In this document: piece by piece, positions 27,116 through 41,552 of the stretch
How the letters are laid out: the number at the start of each line of letters is the position of its first letter
Position numbering within the stretch: the stretch's first letter is position 1
DNA from: Sisyra terminalis
Lineage: Eukaryota; Arthropoda; Insecta; Neuroptera; Sisyridae
NCBI GenBank assembly: GCA_958496175.1
Contig: OY292278.1
Location: 39,556,001 to 39,620,000 of the forward strand
Direction: 5' to 3'
Length of the DNA: 64,000 nt
The notes under the pieces: generated by a model
Databases searched by the model: none
What the model was told of the DNA's origin: nothing
The model's input: only the letters and a program-made list of their open reading frames with translations
Position numbers and translations under genes: made by a program

Positions 27116-27419
27116 CTGTAGTACAGCGATCAAGAAACTTTTTTAACCATTACCCCAAAGTAATTTTGCGTAAGTCAATATTACCCTCCCCCTTCCCTCT
27201 GAAAAAAAAAACAATCAATGTAAATTTTAAATAAGCATTACTTATTAAATTATTTTACGTTTTCATATTTGTTGTATAAGGTTTGGAAAAATGATGTTCC
27301 TTCATGTTTAATATAATTACTTCAAAATTGGGACTTAAAAATTTTCGTATTACCCAAAAAAAAACATTTTTATCCCATTTGGGGTAATTTACCCCGGTTC
27401 CCCAACCGCTGCTCTAGTA
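27116..27419. mobile_element. hAT-like non-autonomous element with 8-bp target duplication
   Basis: The element spans 27,124-27,411. Its left end is CAGCGATCAAGAAACT and its right end reads GGTTCCCCAACCGCTG, an imperfect inverted pair resembling CAGCGGTTC-type hAT termini. Flanking octamers ctgtagta (27,116-27,123) and ctctagta (27,412-27,419) match at 7 of 8 bases, fitting the 8-bp duplication made by hAT transposases. Sub-terminal TTACCCCAAA-like segments are also inverted. There is no open reading frame. Confidence 0.65.
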
Positions 27420-30400
27420 TAATGTTCTTGAAGTATAAATTTTCCACAAATTTGTACAATTTTCAACAATTAATAACTTTAAGCTAAAAAAGTAGTCATT
27501 TCGTAGATATAATTAGTACCCACAATGACTAGTATAACTTTTTTTCCACCAATAGTAATTACTAAAACCTGGTCCCCCTTATAGTGATTGACATTTTTTT
27601 GTACAAATCCTTTCTATTTGTACTTAAAATTTAAAGAGATCTATACTTTAAAAGTTATAGATATATTGATGCTTCAACATATAAGTAATATTAGTATTTT
27701 TTTGAAATCAACGTTTTTGACACATGGATCAAAATTTTCGAATTCTATGCACCCAATTCGATCGTAGTTTGTTTGAACTATCTTTAAATAGTTAATTATT
27801 TTGTATATTTGCTTTTTATTTTACTCCTCCTATGCCACTGAACCGATTCTGCTGAAATTTTCTGTATGTATTTCAGAAGGAACCTAAGTTTTAGTAGGAA
27901 CTTGTTAGATTTACAATTAGACAGTATAGGTGAAAAGATAGGACAAAGTTTGTCGGATCAAAAATTAAAATTTCAAACTTAATTCATTTGATCATTCAAA
28001 AGACTGTTAAACACGAAACATTATTAGCACTTGGCTATAAATAAAATTGATGTGAAAAATTGAATAATATTTGCAATGTAGAAATAACATCACCTTTTGC
28101 TAAACACATATCTTAACTGTTGATCTATTTAATTCTAATGGCTGTACAATTTAATTTATAATCCCATTTTAGGGTGAGTATTTCTTTCAAGATGGCTTTA
28201 CTCCAAATCTACTGTTTTAATATGTTTAGTCTCTATGCCTTCTTTTAATTAAAAACGGATAAACCGATTCTAATGAAATTAAGTATTTAGATATCATACC
28301 ATACAATATTTCACTTTCTACAGGCTGTACAACATTACCCAAAAATAATTAGGGAAGGAATCCCCAACGTAAAAATGAGGGATGAAAAAAAGTTAATCTA
28401 TATAGTTGTGTCATGTATCATTGGAACTGTTTTTAAAAAAGTTTTTAAGCTTTTTTAAATTTTAATAATCATTATTATTGATTCCCTTGTACCAATTATG
28501 CCACTTAAAAGAAAATCCAACGTTCATGCAGGGCAGATGGAAGAGCTTTAAGGATAAGGAAAGACATTCTTCAAAAAAACGTCATCAATTTTTTTTCTCT
28601 TCAAATGACAATATCGTAGTGTATGTATTTGGGGAAAATCTCCTTAGTAGTATATCCCTGAATTTTTTTTGGTTCATGTTATGTGGGACCATATTATCTT
28701 GACTCTTCTAAAAGCAGCTTATTTTCCGGTATTGCTTAATGGGAAAAATATGTATTTAAATAAGTAAAAAACTTTGAGAATATCGTGTTTTTAAAGCCTT
28801 TATGTAATATTTTTTTAAAGTTAAAACTTCAAAAATCAAGTATTTATCAAGGATTCTTATCAAGGAAATCAAGGATTTATTAGGTTGAAAAATCAACCCA
28901 ATATCACTTTAAAAATTCTGTTGTATATGCATCCTATAAGAAGAGGAGGATATATTTTATCAATGAAATTTGATTGTTCAAAAGAAATTTGAAGTCGGAA
29001 AAAATTCAACAAATTACCAATTTTCAATTAACATTCGACGTAAGGGCAAATAGACTTTAAAAAATATAAAAACCAACATAAAGTAATTTGGTTTTAAAAA
29101 CCTTCCAGGTACCACCAAGTAAATGGATTTTCGTAATAAAATAATAAAAATAAATCGACGTGGTTGGTCCCATTGATGACCTGAACGGTCAAACCTGATG
29201 ACAACATTTAAAATACAAGGCCTTTCAAAAGTCTAAAACTAGGGCATCCTAAAAATAGGTCTTTTCCTTCACCCAAACCCCAGCCTATTTCTCTCCCTTG
29301 TTCTAAGGGGGATGTTTACGTGTGATTCCATTTAATAAATTCAAGTATCGTCTTTTTAATAATTTCTGATTTGAAACATGGAATCCCACTTAACAAACCA
29401 TTTAATTTAAAGGCACACACGTGTCATATTTTGGGAAGCAAAGCATATATGGTGTGGGATATATCATTTTCGAGTGAGAGGGTTAGCCTCATTCGGTCGA
29501 AGGGATTTTATGGCATCGCATATTAACGACCTTTTTGTCTAAGCATTTGGATTTTCTATTGCAAATCCTTGAAAAGATCTATTTTTCGTTCGCTGCTTAA
29601 GAGGATTTAGGCAAATTGAAAAAAAAATTTGCAAACAAAAAGAGTATGTTTGGCTAGTGGGGCGGGGATGGCTTGGTGTGTATATTGTGAAAACTAAACG
29701 CCTTTTAAGACGATCATGTTGCTACTTAATGTGGATTGAAAGGACAAAGGGATGAAATTATTCTTACAAATAAACGCTAAATGCTAAGTCTCTAGGACAT
29801 GTGTAGGATGTATTTTTTTTTTTGAAATCTGATTTTGGAGTGAATTTATTTAAACCGTTTAAGAATTCATTAAAAAATTGCTTAGCCATGCAGCAACTTG
29901 ACCAAGTTGAGGAAGAATTGAGACAAATAATCCCTTTTTTCAAACTTTAAGCATTGTTCGTTTCAAGCATCTTATTGTGTTTCCACTTAGTTCCTTCTTT
30001 AGCAAATTTTATTAAAAAGATAATATTGTACTTAGTATATTGAAGAAGAAAACGCATTTCATTGTCTTCCGTATAAAAGACATAAGATACAAAGGTTTAA
30101 AATGTGAAGAAAAACTTTCATTATGTCAAATTTGGAACTGTAAAAGCTTAATTTAGACCAACAGGGGCAATATCACTCTTCTTCTATGAGTACCTTCTTG
30201 TAATTCATAACACTTTTTATTATTGGTTTCAGCCTATATTGTGGCTATTTAATACAAATCAGTCAACATTTAAATGGAATTTAAGACCTAAATTTTAATT
30301 CAAAACATTTTTTTTTCAAAGAAATATGACGTTTTATAAAACCGAAATGCTTAATCGTTCATTATGATAAACATTTGGTAGATTTTGACCACTAATAATA

Positions 30401-30829
30401 CAGGCTGAGTGTAAAAGATCCGCCCCCAAATGTCGCGTATCATTGTGAATCATTTAATATCCCAAAAATATTTTATGCGGTCCAAAAATTTTTCTCAGAC
30501 AAATCCCATATAACCAATACAAGAACACAAATATGTACAAGTCATCAAAAGGCTGACGACAAAGAGATTCAAAATAAAAAAAATTAGTCCGAAGGAATTT
30601 TTCCTTGTAGAATTCAGTAGAAGATATGACGCATTTTATAACCAAAACTTTGAAACATCCTTGAATTATAAGTTTGGTAGTGCAGGCCCAAAGCTCTGTA
30701 CAGCTTAATTGAGACATGTAATAGATATCAGTATCACATACTTACACCTTGCTTCTTCTCACCCAACAAAAACGACAGAGAACAAAATAAAACATTGTTA
30801 AAAAGCAGAAGAGCCAATATTGACAACGT

Positions 30830-31660
30830 ATGAATGGACCTGACGATTTTCGATCCTCGAATCCTTTGTCGGCAGCGGCGCACAACAACCCCCACCTCAT
30901 TCTCTTTTATTCGGAAAAAAGGATCTTTGCGATCAAACTGAAAAGATCCTGCCTCATAATACGCTCCATTACCTCGAGCCGAGCCCCCGATGGATGACTC
31001 GATCACAATATAAAACAGTAACATTTTTAGGTATTCTAAGCCGCTTTTAATGCTTGACAATACTTTGGATCTTTTATGACCCCGAAAAGCCGGTATTCGG
31101 TATTTGGTAGATTTGGCCCGGTGTTTGGAAAAATTTATCATAAATGTGTGAGGTCTGTTTTGGCCTTTGTTATCGATTAGGTGTTGAAAAGAAAACAAAC
31201 GAGATCACATAACCCGACTGAAGTGAGGCTGACCTATCATCTACCGTTAGTATGGAAATCAAGTCGACCTGAAGTCCTCAAATTGTAACTACTGAATTGA
31301 GTAATTTAATAAATTAATGATGGAATTATTGAGATAATTTTATGTAATAATTAAAATTGGAATTCCTTAGGAGTTCGGTGTCGTTGTTTTCTAATTATTT
31401 GGTTCAAAGATACGTGGTTGACGTGTGGAGGGCAAGACAAAGACGACCAGGAATGGAAACTTAATTAAAAAATCAATTGTGACGTCACAAATATATAGAT
31501 ATATAATTGGCCAGCGGCCAATTTCTCGTCGTCATGGACCACACACGCACACACGTTCACACGTTCCATCTCGAATCGGTTGGATCTTTTTCAATGTGTT
31601 ATACAGTAAAAGACCCCCGAAGGACCCAAAGGACCCGCGCGCAGCTGACTTGGTCATTAT
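30830..31660. promoter_or_regulatory. Less AT-rich island with palindromes, candidate regulatory module
   Basis: This stretch stands out from its AT-rich surroundings. It holds a perfect 14-bp palindrome TTGTGACGTCACAA (31,477-31,490) with the CRE/bZIP core TGACGTCA, and 15 bp further an 8-bp-arm palindrome AATTGGCC-AGC-GGCCAATT (31,505-31,523). A CACACGCACACACGTTCACACG tract and a CpG-rich GACCCGCGCGCAGCTGAC stretch follow. Open frames on both strands show no homology I recognise. It is located between the divergent Wnts. Confidence 0.35.
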
Positions 31661-34600
31661 CATAATAATCATATTATTATAACGTAACATGTGTTATAAT
31701 GATATCTTTATTATATATATTTCGGACTCAACCTTCCACATCTCACACTCTTTCGAATACTTTAAAAAAAAATTCATTCCATTCGCCTCCACCACCAACA
31801 AGGCTCCCCTTCGCTTTATTGTCTTTAGTTTTTCCACTTAAATTTTTTCGACGAGCCAATATATATCTACAATACATAAATCGTTCTACGTAATATTTGG
31901 GATTTGGGAATTTCACCAAAGCCGACAAAGTCTTAGGAGATGAGCAGACGAAGAAGAAGAGCTGTCGGCTACAATTCGTTCTGCATGGCCTTATAATAAT
32001 AATCATCTTCGTCATATTATATTTTATGTGTGGTCGAGACAAAACTAAATCGAATCACAATTTTTTTAACTTAAAAATCGATTGATATTTTCGAATGTTT
32101 TACAAGAAAAAAAAATCTTTTTCTCCTAATAAATTTACGCTTTTTACTGAAGTTTGAATGGAGTGTGGTGGTTGTATTGGAAATATTTGGGAGATTCGGT
32201 GGCGCCTCAACATATAAAAGATTCCGACAAGTATACATGTGTACTCTACAGAAAAGATGTTATTTTTCAAAAGACTTGTAAAGATTCACACACATACAAT
32301 GCATTCCTAATGATCTTTTACGTTTTATACGTGGCCATTCTGAAATTATAAATAAGAAGAAAAAAAAAAATGTTTTATGGCTTGAAAGAACTGAAAACAA
32401 AAAAAAAAAGAAGCTTTTGTCCTCCGGTTTGTACAGTAATTGAAACATCTATCAAATTTTCACTGGAGTTTTTGGTACATTAACTCGCATTATCTCGGAT
32501 TCGGGCCTTTTATTTCGACTTAATCAATTATTAAGTTTTTACATTCCTCAGCATGAAAAAAACAAATAAATAAATCTACCTCTGTAACATCCAAATAATT
32601 CAATATGATTTGGTTGATCATCATGATTTTTTCAATTTATTTTTTGCATGAAATAAAAAAAAATACTCCGATCTAGCAAATAGGGTTACGGATGATTCAT
32701 TCAAGGACGCCAAAAAAAAACGTTATAGAAAACTTCTTTTGATAAAAACTATTTAAAAAAGCATTAATAACTCAATGATCACATTTTTATAATTGCCAAT
32801 ATATGTAAATGTAGAAGGAATATAAGAGAACCCCTGAAACCAATTTGTGCTTATAAAGATCCGTCTAAAGTTTAAATTCATTGGCTTTCCGTTGTGTGGT
32901 TTTGAAATATTATTTATAAGTTGTGTAAGAATATAAGATGTCATCAAAGTTTAAGGCAGATTTGCGTAATATGTGCCAATAATTTTCTTTAAGACCACCA
33001 AGTAATTTTAGAGTTATGAACTCACTTTGTCGATGAAATCATAATGTTTACTCATCTCAAGATTGCGTATGGTTTACTTAAGGCCATTGATCATTGAAAT
33101 GAGTCTACAACCAAAAAATATTGATTATCCCTTTTAAGGAATATTGAGGTAAGTCTTCAAAAGTAATACAATCGAATAATTAGGTTTTTGGGAACAAAAA
33201 GGTTATCAAACTCCTTAAGATTAGAGTTTAAAAGCTGAAGGTAAGCTAGCAATACTTATATGAATTTTCTTGACTTAATTGTTTATTGATGGAAACATAT
33301 TGGTTACATTAATCAAAAATATATCATTTTCTAATGAAATTCATCACTCTCTTTGAAAACATCTTATTTGGTTTACCTACTTAAACAGTTTTCTTACTAA
33401 AAACTAGCTTTAATGGACCATTTTTGTGGTCTAAAGGACAAAATACAAATTTTTCTCTTCTGAAGGCTAATTTTTTTTGGGAAGGGTAGGAAATCATCAA
33501 GGAAAAACAAGTCATATAAAAAAAATAAATCAATTCAAAGAAATAATAGTTTTTTGCTTATGCTTTAAACTTTAATTTTTAAAGATCTTATTAAACATGA
33601 AAATTCAAGAACTATAACAATTTGATTATTCAATCTAAGTTTATTGGCTACGAAAAAAAAATAGAACATCCGCAAAAACGCTAAATGAATATACTAAATT
33701 CGAACTTCGACCGGGAAAAATTAATTGAAGAAAGAAACTTTCGGAAAGTGACATTCGAGAAAGTAATCGTTGGACAAATTAGATTTGGGAAAATGATAAA
33801 GATCTAAAAAAGAAAGTATGACGTTTTAGGTGATTAGTTTGTGAGGTTTTAAGGGATTTAACAAATGAAAAATCAACCTTGAAATGAAAATTTGGGTTGA
33901 ATCGTTCAAATTCAATAAATGCGTTCGTTTTAAGCCCGGAAAAAATCAAATAAGTTTTGTTATTCATGATGGAAGCTTAGAAAAAATGTATCTTCACTAT
34001 TGTAATCTCTAAAGATTGAAAGATTTACACCTTCAACATTGTCCCAGAATCAATAGCCAATCCTATCAATAATGGGATAAATCATAAATCATATCAATCT
34101 AATCAATAATATTTAAACGAAGGAAATAGATGTAGGAAGTGGTATATATGGCAATTATCATGATTTTTTTACATATAAGGAATAATTATATCATATTGAA
34201 GCTTAGAGGATATTTTAAACAAATATTGAACATTTACTAAATTTCTTAAAGGTTTTCCTTGGAAAAACCCCGGCGATATCATCCACTAAATATTGTAAGT
34301 TGCCACCAGATGGGGATGGTTTGTGTACATCCGTGAGGTTACAATTCTTATCTGAAATCATTTTTTCGAAACAAATTACTTTTTTTTAAGTGTTTCTCCA
34401 ATATAAACTATAATTATCTCAGTAAAAATATTGATCAAAAACTTTTTCAGTGTTAAATACTTTGTTTTTTGTAGGCGACTTATTTTTTCGAGCTTTAAGC
34501 TTCCATATGGCCCAAGAAGCTGCTCAACCGCTCCGTTCTATATGTTATGCACTCCTACCCTATACCGAGAGGTACTTACTTAATTGCTTATAACTTTTGA

Positions 34601-37600
34601 ACGAGTTGAAATTTTGACTTGAAATTTTAAGAATATCTTTTGGAATAGTTTTATAAACGATTTATGAAGACGAAAATTGAATTTTTTGAAGCTTATACAC
34701 GTATTTTCCCACTAAAGCAGAACGGTTTTCTTTAAGTCTTTTTAAGTACAATTATTTGATTTCATAAAAGTTCTCACTATAAAGTTGGACGTTTTTACCA
34801 AATTTAAACAATTAAAGGTCAATTTTTGACTAAAAAATAATTTCTAGATGTTTAAGCTCCGTGGAGCCAAAAAAATCGTCGCCTTTTTATAGCAATCAAG
34901 GTTATATTTAACTATATGTCCTAAACTTTTTGGTAGTTTGTTATTATAAATTTTATTTCTGTCAAAAGATCTATAAACATATGGTTTCAAAAAATCAAAA
35001 AATTTTGGATTATTTTCTGGCAACGTTTTTCTATGTAGCCCTTTAAAATTCGAAAAGAATTATTATTTATGATGTAAGGAATTCGGAAAAAAACGAGCTT
35101 ATATTGAATGTTACGAATATGGTAAGGAAACTGGAAAGCCCCCGGAAAAAAGAGGACTAAGCATTGACAAATTAAATTTATTTTAAAGAAAAATGAGCTG
35201 AAAGAACCTTCCGTAGAATAGGCAAAAATAAAACGGTATTGTAATGTCTATTCAAGCAAGAATTAGAGAAATAAATTTCAATTTGATTTCTTCACAATAA
35301 AATTGAACCCACCTAGAGATTATACTTTTAAATTAGGAAAATCAACTTATAGAAATGTAGTAGCAATTAAGCTTTTCGTTTGATGAAATTTTTGTTTATT
35401 GCAATAAAAATATGATGCAATATAGATACACTATATGTAACAGAGGTTTCCTCTATATTTAGGCTTTAAGGTGAGCTATGTATAGTTCTTTTTGGATAGC
35501 TATATTTCTTTTTGGATAGCTATATTTCTTTTGCCAAATAATGATGGGATTGCTATAACTTGTCGGAAAAAAGAGAAAACCAACGACATTACATTACTTG
35601 TAAATTTCAATGTGCATGAGGGGTGTCAAATTTGCGGCCCGATCAATATATCCTATGCAAAGAAAAAATAAAATAGAAAAGTGAATCAGAAACTAAGCCA
35701 GTATATAACACTATAATCTACTTTGTTTATTAACTATACTAAACTATGTTAATAGTGCTTACATTGGACCAAATTGAAAGTAGTTTCGACCAATAAAATT
35801 TCTCCCAAAACAGAAAAGATAGTAGCTGAGAAGAGATATCAAGGATCAGGACGTAAACAAGACCTTAACTTTTTGTAATGTTTATTACGATGTGCTATTC
35901 AAAATAAAAATATATTATAAGAAAAATTCAAGAATTTTTTTTTAAAACATCAATATATTTGCAAGGAAGAGTACAGCTGAATAACATGCTGTCTTGATTT
36001 ATATGTTAACTTTAAATTTTACCTGAAGAAGCAGAAATAAAGTCTGCGAAACGTCGCAATTTTTATAATTTGACATATTCATTTATAAAGTCCAAATTTC
36101 AAGATAAAAAAACTTATAAACAAACATATTTTCTTTCTATGAACATTGATTTTTTTGCGGCCCACCTAAAGTTAAGCATTGCTTATTTGGTCCTAGTAAG
36201 CTTTTGAGTTTGACACTCCTGATGTACATATTTACTGTTAGCAATGGAAGATAGAGTAAAAAGTATGATAATGCAAGTTTATTTTTGTAGCCTTTAATGT
36301 AGTTTTAAAGACTTCAGTAAAATTTATAAAATATTATTTAAATAACTTAATAAAGTATGGTATAATCAAGACTTTTTGGCCGGTAGTGGCTCAATTTTTT
36401 CGTGCGTGGAGGGTTGAATTATATTTCAAGATAGTAAGACATCCGTAACAAATTAAGAATGAAGATAAACCTGCTGGTGAAACAATCAGAAAAAAGGTTA
36501 AAGATTCAACTTACCTCCAACACCAACCAACTGGCAGCCTTAGTGAGCTCAGCTCATGGTTCGATTATTACCATAGTTTAATTCCAAAATCAATCCAACC
36601 AGTAAACGTAAAACGGAAGAGGCCATCGGCCCAAATACTAAGCACTGAACAACAAATTGAAAAATTGCATTTTTGCGCCACCTAAGTAGAAAAGACAATT
36701 TATTTTTTTAAATATTTGTATTTGGTCGGAGCCTAACGCAAATCACAGACGTAAAGCGAAAATGGTATAAGCGCTAAGAGTAACAAATTGCTAACACACA
36801 TAACGCCCACCCTGTAATTAAACCGGGCGCCGACACACATTCCAAAAACGAAAAAAAAAAACATCTATAGTCCAGAGAATGCATACACCGCTCGAAAACG
36901 GTAACAATAGGCCTCGGGAACCCGAAAAAATATTTCAATCATTTTTTTTTCTTCTTCAGTTCACTTTTGGGATAATTTGTAAGAGTGTGACTAAATTTCA
37001 AAACTAATAGAGGGTATATTAGCCATTTTGATATTAATAGCTTTCACAGCTATCTCCGTTCTCACACCCTTAATTTGACTTAAATCGAGGGGTTGCCTTC
37101 GGAAAAATTCAAAAGACTTTTTTTAATTATTGGTTTCGAATTAATAGAGTCAAAAATTTCACAAATTTTTTAAAAGCTTCGAATTGGTTATATGATCTTT
37201 ACATAGGTTTACGAAACGGCTATTGAGTTTAGTAACATAAAGTGGAATACTTTCAGGTATATCATGAAAATGTACGTGCTTATTTGGGGTTTTGCATTGA
37301 GTTTATTAGATCTTTATTGCATAGATGTAAAAATTCCGGAAATTTTCATGGGTGGAAAATTTTGTTGAAATTTTATGATTATAAACATTGTAGGGGTTCC
37401 TAAGTGCGTTAGTGATTTTTGAAGTGAAAACTTCTTTAGCATCGTTTTGACTTGAAATTTTATGAAACGGAAACGGAAAGTGGCAATAAAAAGAGAAACA
37501 TATACATAAATCTATAAGATTTAACATGAGAGAGAATGAGGAAGGAAAAATTAGTATTTCTTATGGTTGTGCACGCCTGCGTATTACGCTACTTGAGAAT

Positions 37601-38699
37601 GGCACATAGCGACCAATAACAACCGTGTTACATTGCTTATTACAATTGTGAGCATAAATATTTCATTATTTCAATAAAATTAATTTTCAAGTTTGCCGTA
37701 AATGATTACGGATTATTGTCATGATTATCAAAAAAAAGTAAGAAAAACAGGGCTATAAAGACGTCAAAAAGTTCAACAGAACGTGTTCGTGAATTTCGGG
37801 CACACCGAAAAGCATTATTAAATAAGAAAAATAATAGTTCTTATTTGTTTAATAATGATTCGATTGTGCAAATTAGTTAAAATGATGCTAGTAAGTACTT
37901 AAATATTTTCTAATCGCAAATTTCGCTTTAATCACGAAATTTCAATGAAATAAAAGCTAATTTAAAATTAATTCTGATATCACATAATATTACGAACTGT
38001 TTTTCAGGTGCTACTCAAATGAATGTACAGCCGACTTCTTAGGTACTCCCAATTTTGTCGAAATAAAGTTGCTCATGAAGAATTTCGTTAAAAATTTTTT
38101 AACAATATGTTCGGTCATAATATATGCTCCTTTTGTGAACGATTGTGATTCCAACGAAATTTAAAACCACAACGCCCAGGACATGAAGATTTTTTGTGGA
38201 TAATAATTAAAAATTCTAATTCAAATGATAATATTTTACTGTCCTGCCCGTATTTTCAAGCAATCGAGAAAAATGTAATTCCAACGATGTCCAAATACAA
38301 TAGTTTCAAATATTAAACGATCCCTGCATCTTTACCCCCCACTGGATTTATTTCATACTTCCATTATCATAAGCTCTCGTATAATTTATTGAAAATGCAA
38401 ATTTGGATTCAGGATAAATTTATGTAATATATATGTTAATAAATCGTAAAATAAACCCTACAATTATCCTACTAATAAAATCTTACATTCGTCTCAATAT
38501 CTTGAAGTTTATCTTTTTTGAAGGTTTCACTTCTACCGCGTGTGAACTGCACACATATGTTTTTTTTTGTTCTAGTGGAAATTTTTACACTAACAGAGAT
38601 AAACTTAATTAGATAAATTAAGTTAAGATAGTTAAGCTCATTCCTTCTGTTTATTTGGACGTCATTTTTATACAAGAAATGAATGAATCAAATATTTAT

Positions 38700-39640
38700 C
38701 ATCCAACACGGATATCGATCTACAGATCAATCAATCAATCGACCAGTAAAAATCATTAATAATATCTCGAAACCGTTCCCATATTTAATTCCGTTTGAGA
38801 TTAATTAAAATAATTTAATATTAAGAAAAAAGGTTCATTTCTCGTTGTGCACCGATCCAGAAACCTCGAGAGCATGAGATCACGACGATATCTTAAAAAA
38901 AGATGGCACGAATGCTGCATGAACCAAGAAAGGCCCGGGATTGGAAAAAAAAGAAGAAATGTTGGCGAAGTGGAGGTCCTCGATGTTGATGTGATGTCTT
39001 ACACAAAATATTACGACGTGATCCAGTTAGAGCGGTTTAGATCGCGGGAATCCCCCACATGGGGTCGATCTCAGTGCACTCCGTGCACACGACGACCCCA
39101 CACAAAAATCCGAAACCAAAACCAAAAAAAAAAAAAAACGAAAATCAAAATTAAATTTGTCATCATAGAACTAAAAAATGATCTCGAACCTTCCCATTGA
39201 TACAATCAAGACAGATCTAAGTTTGATCGATCTATTAGATCGATCTCTGATACCACAAATGATTGGCATTTTTAATTGTCTTTAATCTATCATAATCACA
39301 TTACTCGTTCGAATCTCAGCTCCAAATCAATTGCCAGAAAATTCGAGTTCTCAACCGCACTTTTTATCCGTCACCCGCTTCGTCCTCCAGCCCTGTTGTG
39401 AGAACAATTGTTTTACAAGGGCGAGACATTGTGTTTTCTCATAATTTTTCGATGTTTCTTCGCCCCAATCGAACGGAGTTCGTTGAAACAATGGGAATGG
39501 AAACAGCACGCAGAGAAAAACGTAGAGAACGCGATGATTTTTTTTTCGGTTGGATATCGTATAAAAAATGATCAATGGATTTGAAAGTGAGAGATGATCA
39601 TGATCGAGATGATGGAGATCAATTGGATCTGTTTATAATG
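38700..39640. other. GATC-rich island in the intergenic region
   Basis: About 18 GATC tetramers in 0.9 kb, including the perfect 21-bp palindrome GATCGATCTA-T-TAGATCGATC at 39,225-39,245. Similar in character to the island at 8.7-9.6 kb. Less AT-rich than its surroundings in the central part. Confidence 0.5.
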
Positions 39641-40965
39641 TATATGAATCATCGCACGAAGATGAAACGAATTGAACCACCCACGAAAATTTTATGGGGG
39701 CCCTGCGGGGCTTACTGGCATTCGTAGGTCGGAAAGAAAGGAATCGGGACTATTGGTACAAATAAAAAAATAAGTGTTTGAAGATCATGTTCGAATTGTT
39801 TTAAATACAAATTAGGCTTTAAAGGTTATAATTAATTGATTTGTTTTTTTATTTTACAACTTCAAATATTTATTCTTCCCTGGGTATTCTTTATTATCAA
39901 ATATACGTTAATTCTAGTATCTTTTTATTGGTACATTACATTACTATGTAGCGACTTAAAGTTTGAAAAATATAATAAGGATTTATTTTAGAAATTTTAT
40001 CCTAAAATTGAACCTTATCCATAGTAAAATTATCTAGTGGTCACCACTTTAATATCTACTAACGAAAGTTACATTCTATTTTATAGAAGAGAAATTTAAA
40101 AGACATACTTTACTTTACACTAATAAGAATATTAAGTATTGAAAAGACTGAATAAATAAAAGTTGAAAAATAATAATGAAAGGGAGTATCCTCAAAAGAA
40201 TTCTTTATTTGATATTAAAATCTTTTATGGGGTTTTCTTCTTCCCGCTATTGGTTCAGGTCTCATGTGGCTATGGTTCAAGAAGGATTCTTCTATAAATG
40301 TTCAAGAATTGGATTTCATGTTGTTTTCTTACTTTTTTCATGGGTGTTTCCATTTTATCTTCAGTAACCTCTAATAACCCTATATTTCTTCTCGTATGAC
40401 CTATTACTTTATATGGAATTTTGAAAACATGACTAAGTACCATAAATACTACCTAAGTCTTGAAAAATCTAAGAATGGGTTCAATAATTTTAAAAACCAA
40501 ATGCACCACTTGTATTCTATGTTCTCGAGACTTGGGTTTTTATTATTTTTTTTTAAATCATTCTGTAGGATCTTTCTTTAATTGTAAAGGTTTTTGATTG
40601 AACAATTCTGGATAAACTGGAATCCATTGAAAATTATTAGAAATTACTAAAGCTCTTAGTACTATTCAGGAAAAATTTGGTTCTAATTCACAATATACCG
40701 ATTATTTGAGAAGTGACTGTCGATTAATCAAGGATCAAAAAATAAGAGGTACAATTTTAAAATTAGCCAGTCTTCGCCCTTCTGGAAAGGTTGGTACTTC
40801 AGAGTTAGGATTAGTCAGTAGTTAGGTATCAACATGTTATCATAAAAATTAAAATTTGCTTTTGCAAGTAGCGATTCTTTAATTACGGTTGTATAATGGA
40901 AATTATGTTGACTTCTTTTTTCTATAATTTAGAAATTGCAAAAGGTTATCATAAAATATTGATTT

Positions 40966-41552
40966 TTGTTGCTTCAACAGTAGATTTTTGAGGACGTAAG
41001 GCTATCAAAAGGACTCAGCCCATAGTTACCGGAAACGTCAATTGTAACCAAAAAAAAAAAAAAAATAGTGACGTTTCGTAGGTTTTTGCGGTCTCAAATG
41101 AGAAATATAATATAAGGATATTTAAGAAATTTTGGATGACGACTCAAAAACTGAAATTAAATATGAAACTGAGATTCATAAAAATTCATAAATATGATTG
41201 AGTATATTGTAAGCTTAGGGCTGGCTAAGGAAAAGCTCTCTGTATTCAAGGAAGAACATTGACTTCTGTTGTATCGGCAGAAGGTTGTTGAGGACCTAAA
41301 GCTATTTAAAGGACGTAGTCGATAGTTATCGGAAGCGTCGATTGTAAACAACAAGTTTCTTACGTTTTTGTAGTCTCAAATAAGAAAAACAATCCAATAA
41401 TTAATCTAGATAAGGATATTCTAGAAATTTTGGGTAACGACTCAATAACTGAAATAAAAAACGAACTTATAGAAATTGCTAGAATGTTTGAATATATTGC
41501 AAGCTTAGGGCTGACTAAGGAACTATCGAAAAGCTCTCTATATTCAAGGAAA
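40966..41552 (+). repeat. Two-copy tandem duplication, unit 290 bp, retroelement-derived
   Basis: Copies at about 40,966-41,252 and 41,266-41,552. Each runs from a GTAGATTTTTGAGGAC-like start, through an AAACGTC...TTT(G/T)(C/T)(G/A)GTCTCAAAT(G/A)AGAAA block, to GCTTAGGGCTG(G/A)CTAAGGAA (41,213 and 41,503). The second copy keeps a coherent plus-strand frame ending NDSITEIKNELIEIARMFEY with LGLTKEL after it. That looks like a fragment of an insect transposon-associated protein, though I cannot name the family with confidence. Confidence 0.6.

Noticed and set aside
30734..31198. 154-codon minus-strand open frame
   Set aside because: Longest unexplained frame, but the translation has no recognisable domain and lies in a less AT-rich island where stop codons are rarer. 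I treat it as regulatory DNA.
34470..34895. Possible MITE with AGGCGAC...TTTTTT ends
   Set aside because: Inverted similarity is short and interrupted, and no target duplication is visible.
35995..36065. GAAGAAGCAGAAATAAAGTC-like tail resembling the 3' end of a Penelope-like element
   Set aside because: Too short, with no coding motif upstream to confirm.
38847..39200. 117-codon plus-strand frame, Arg/Lys-rich
   Set aside because: Basic low-complexity translation with A-run-encoded lysines in a compositionally biased island; no family resemblance.
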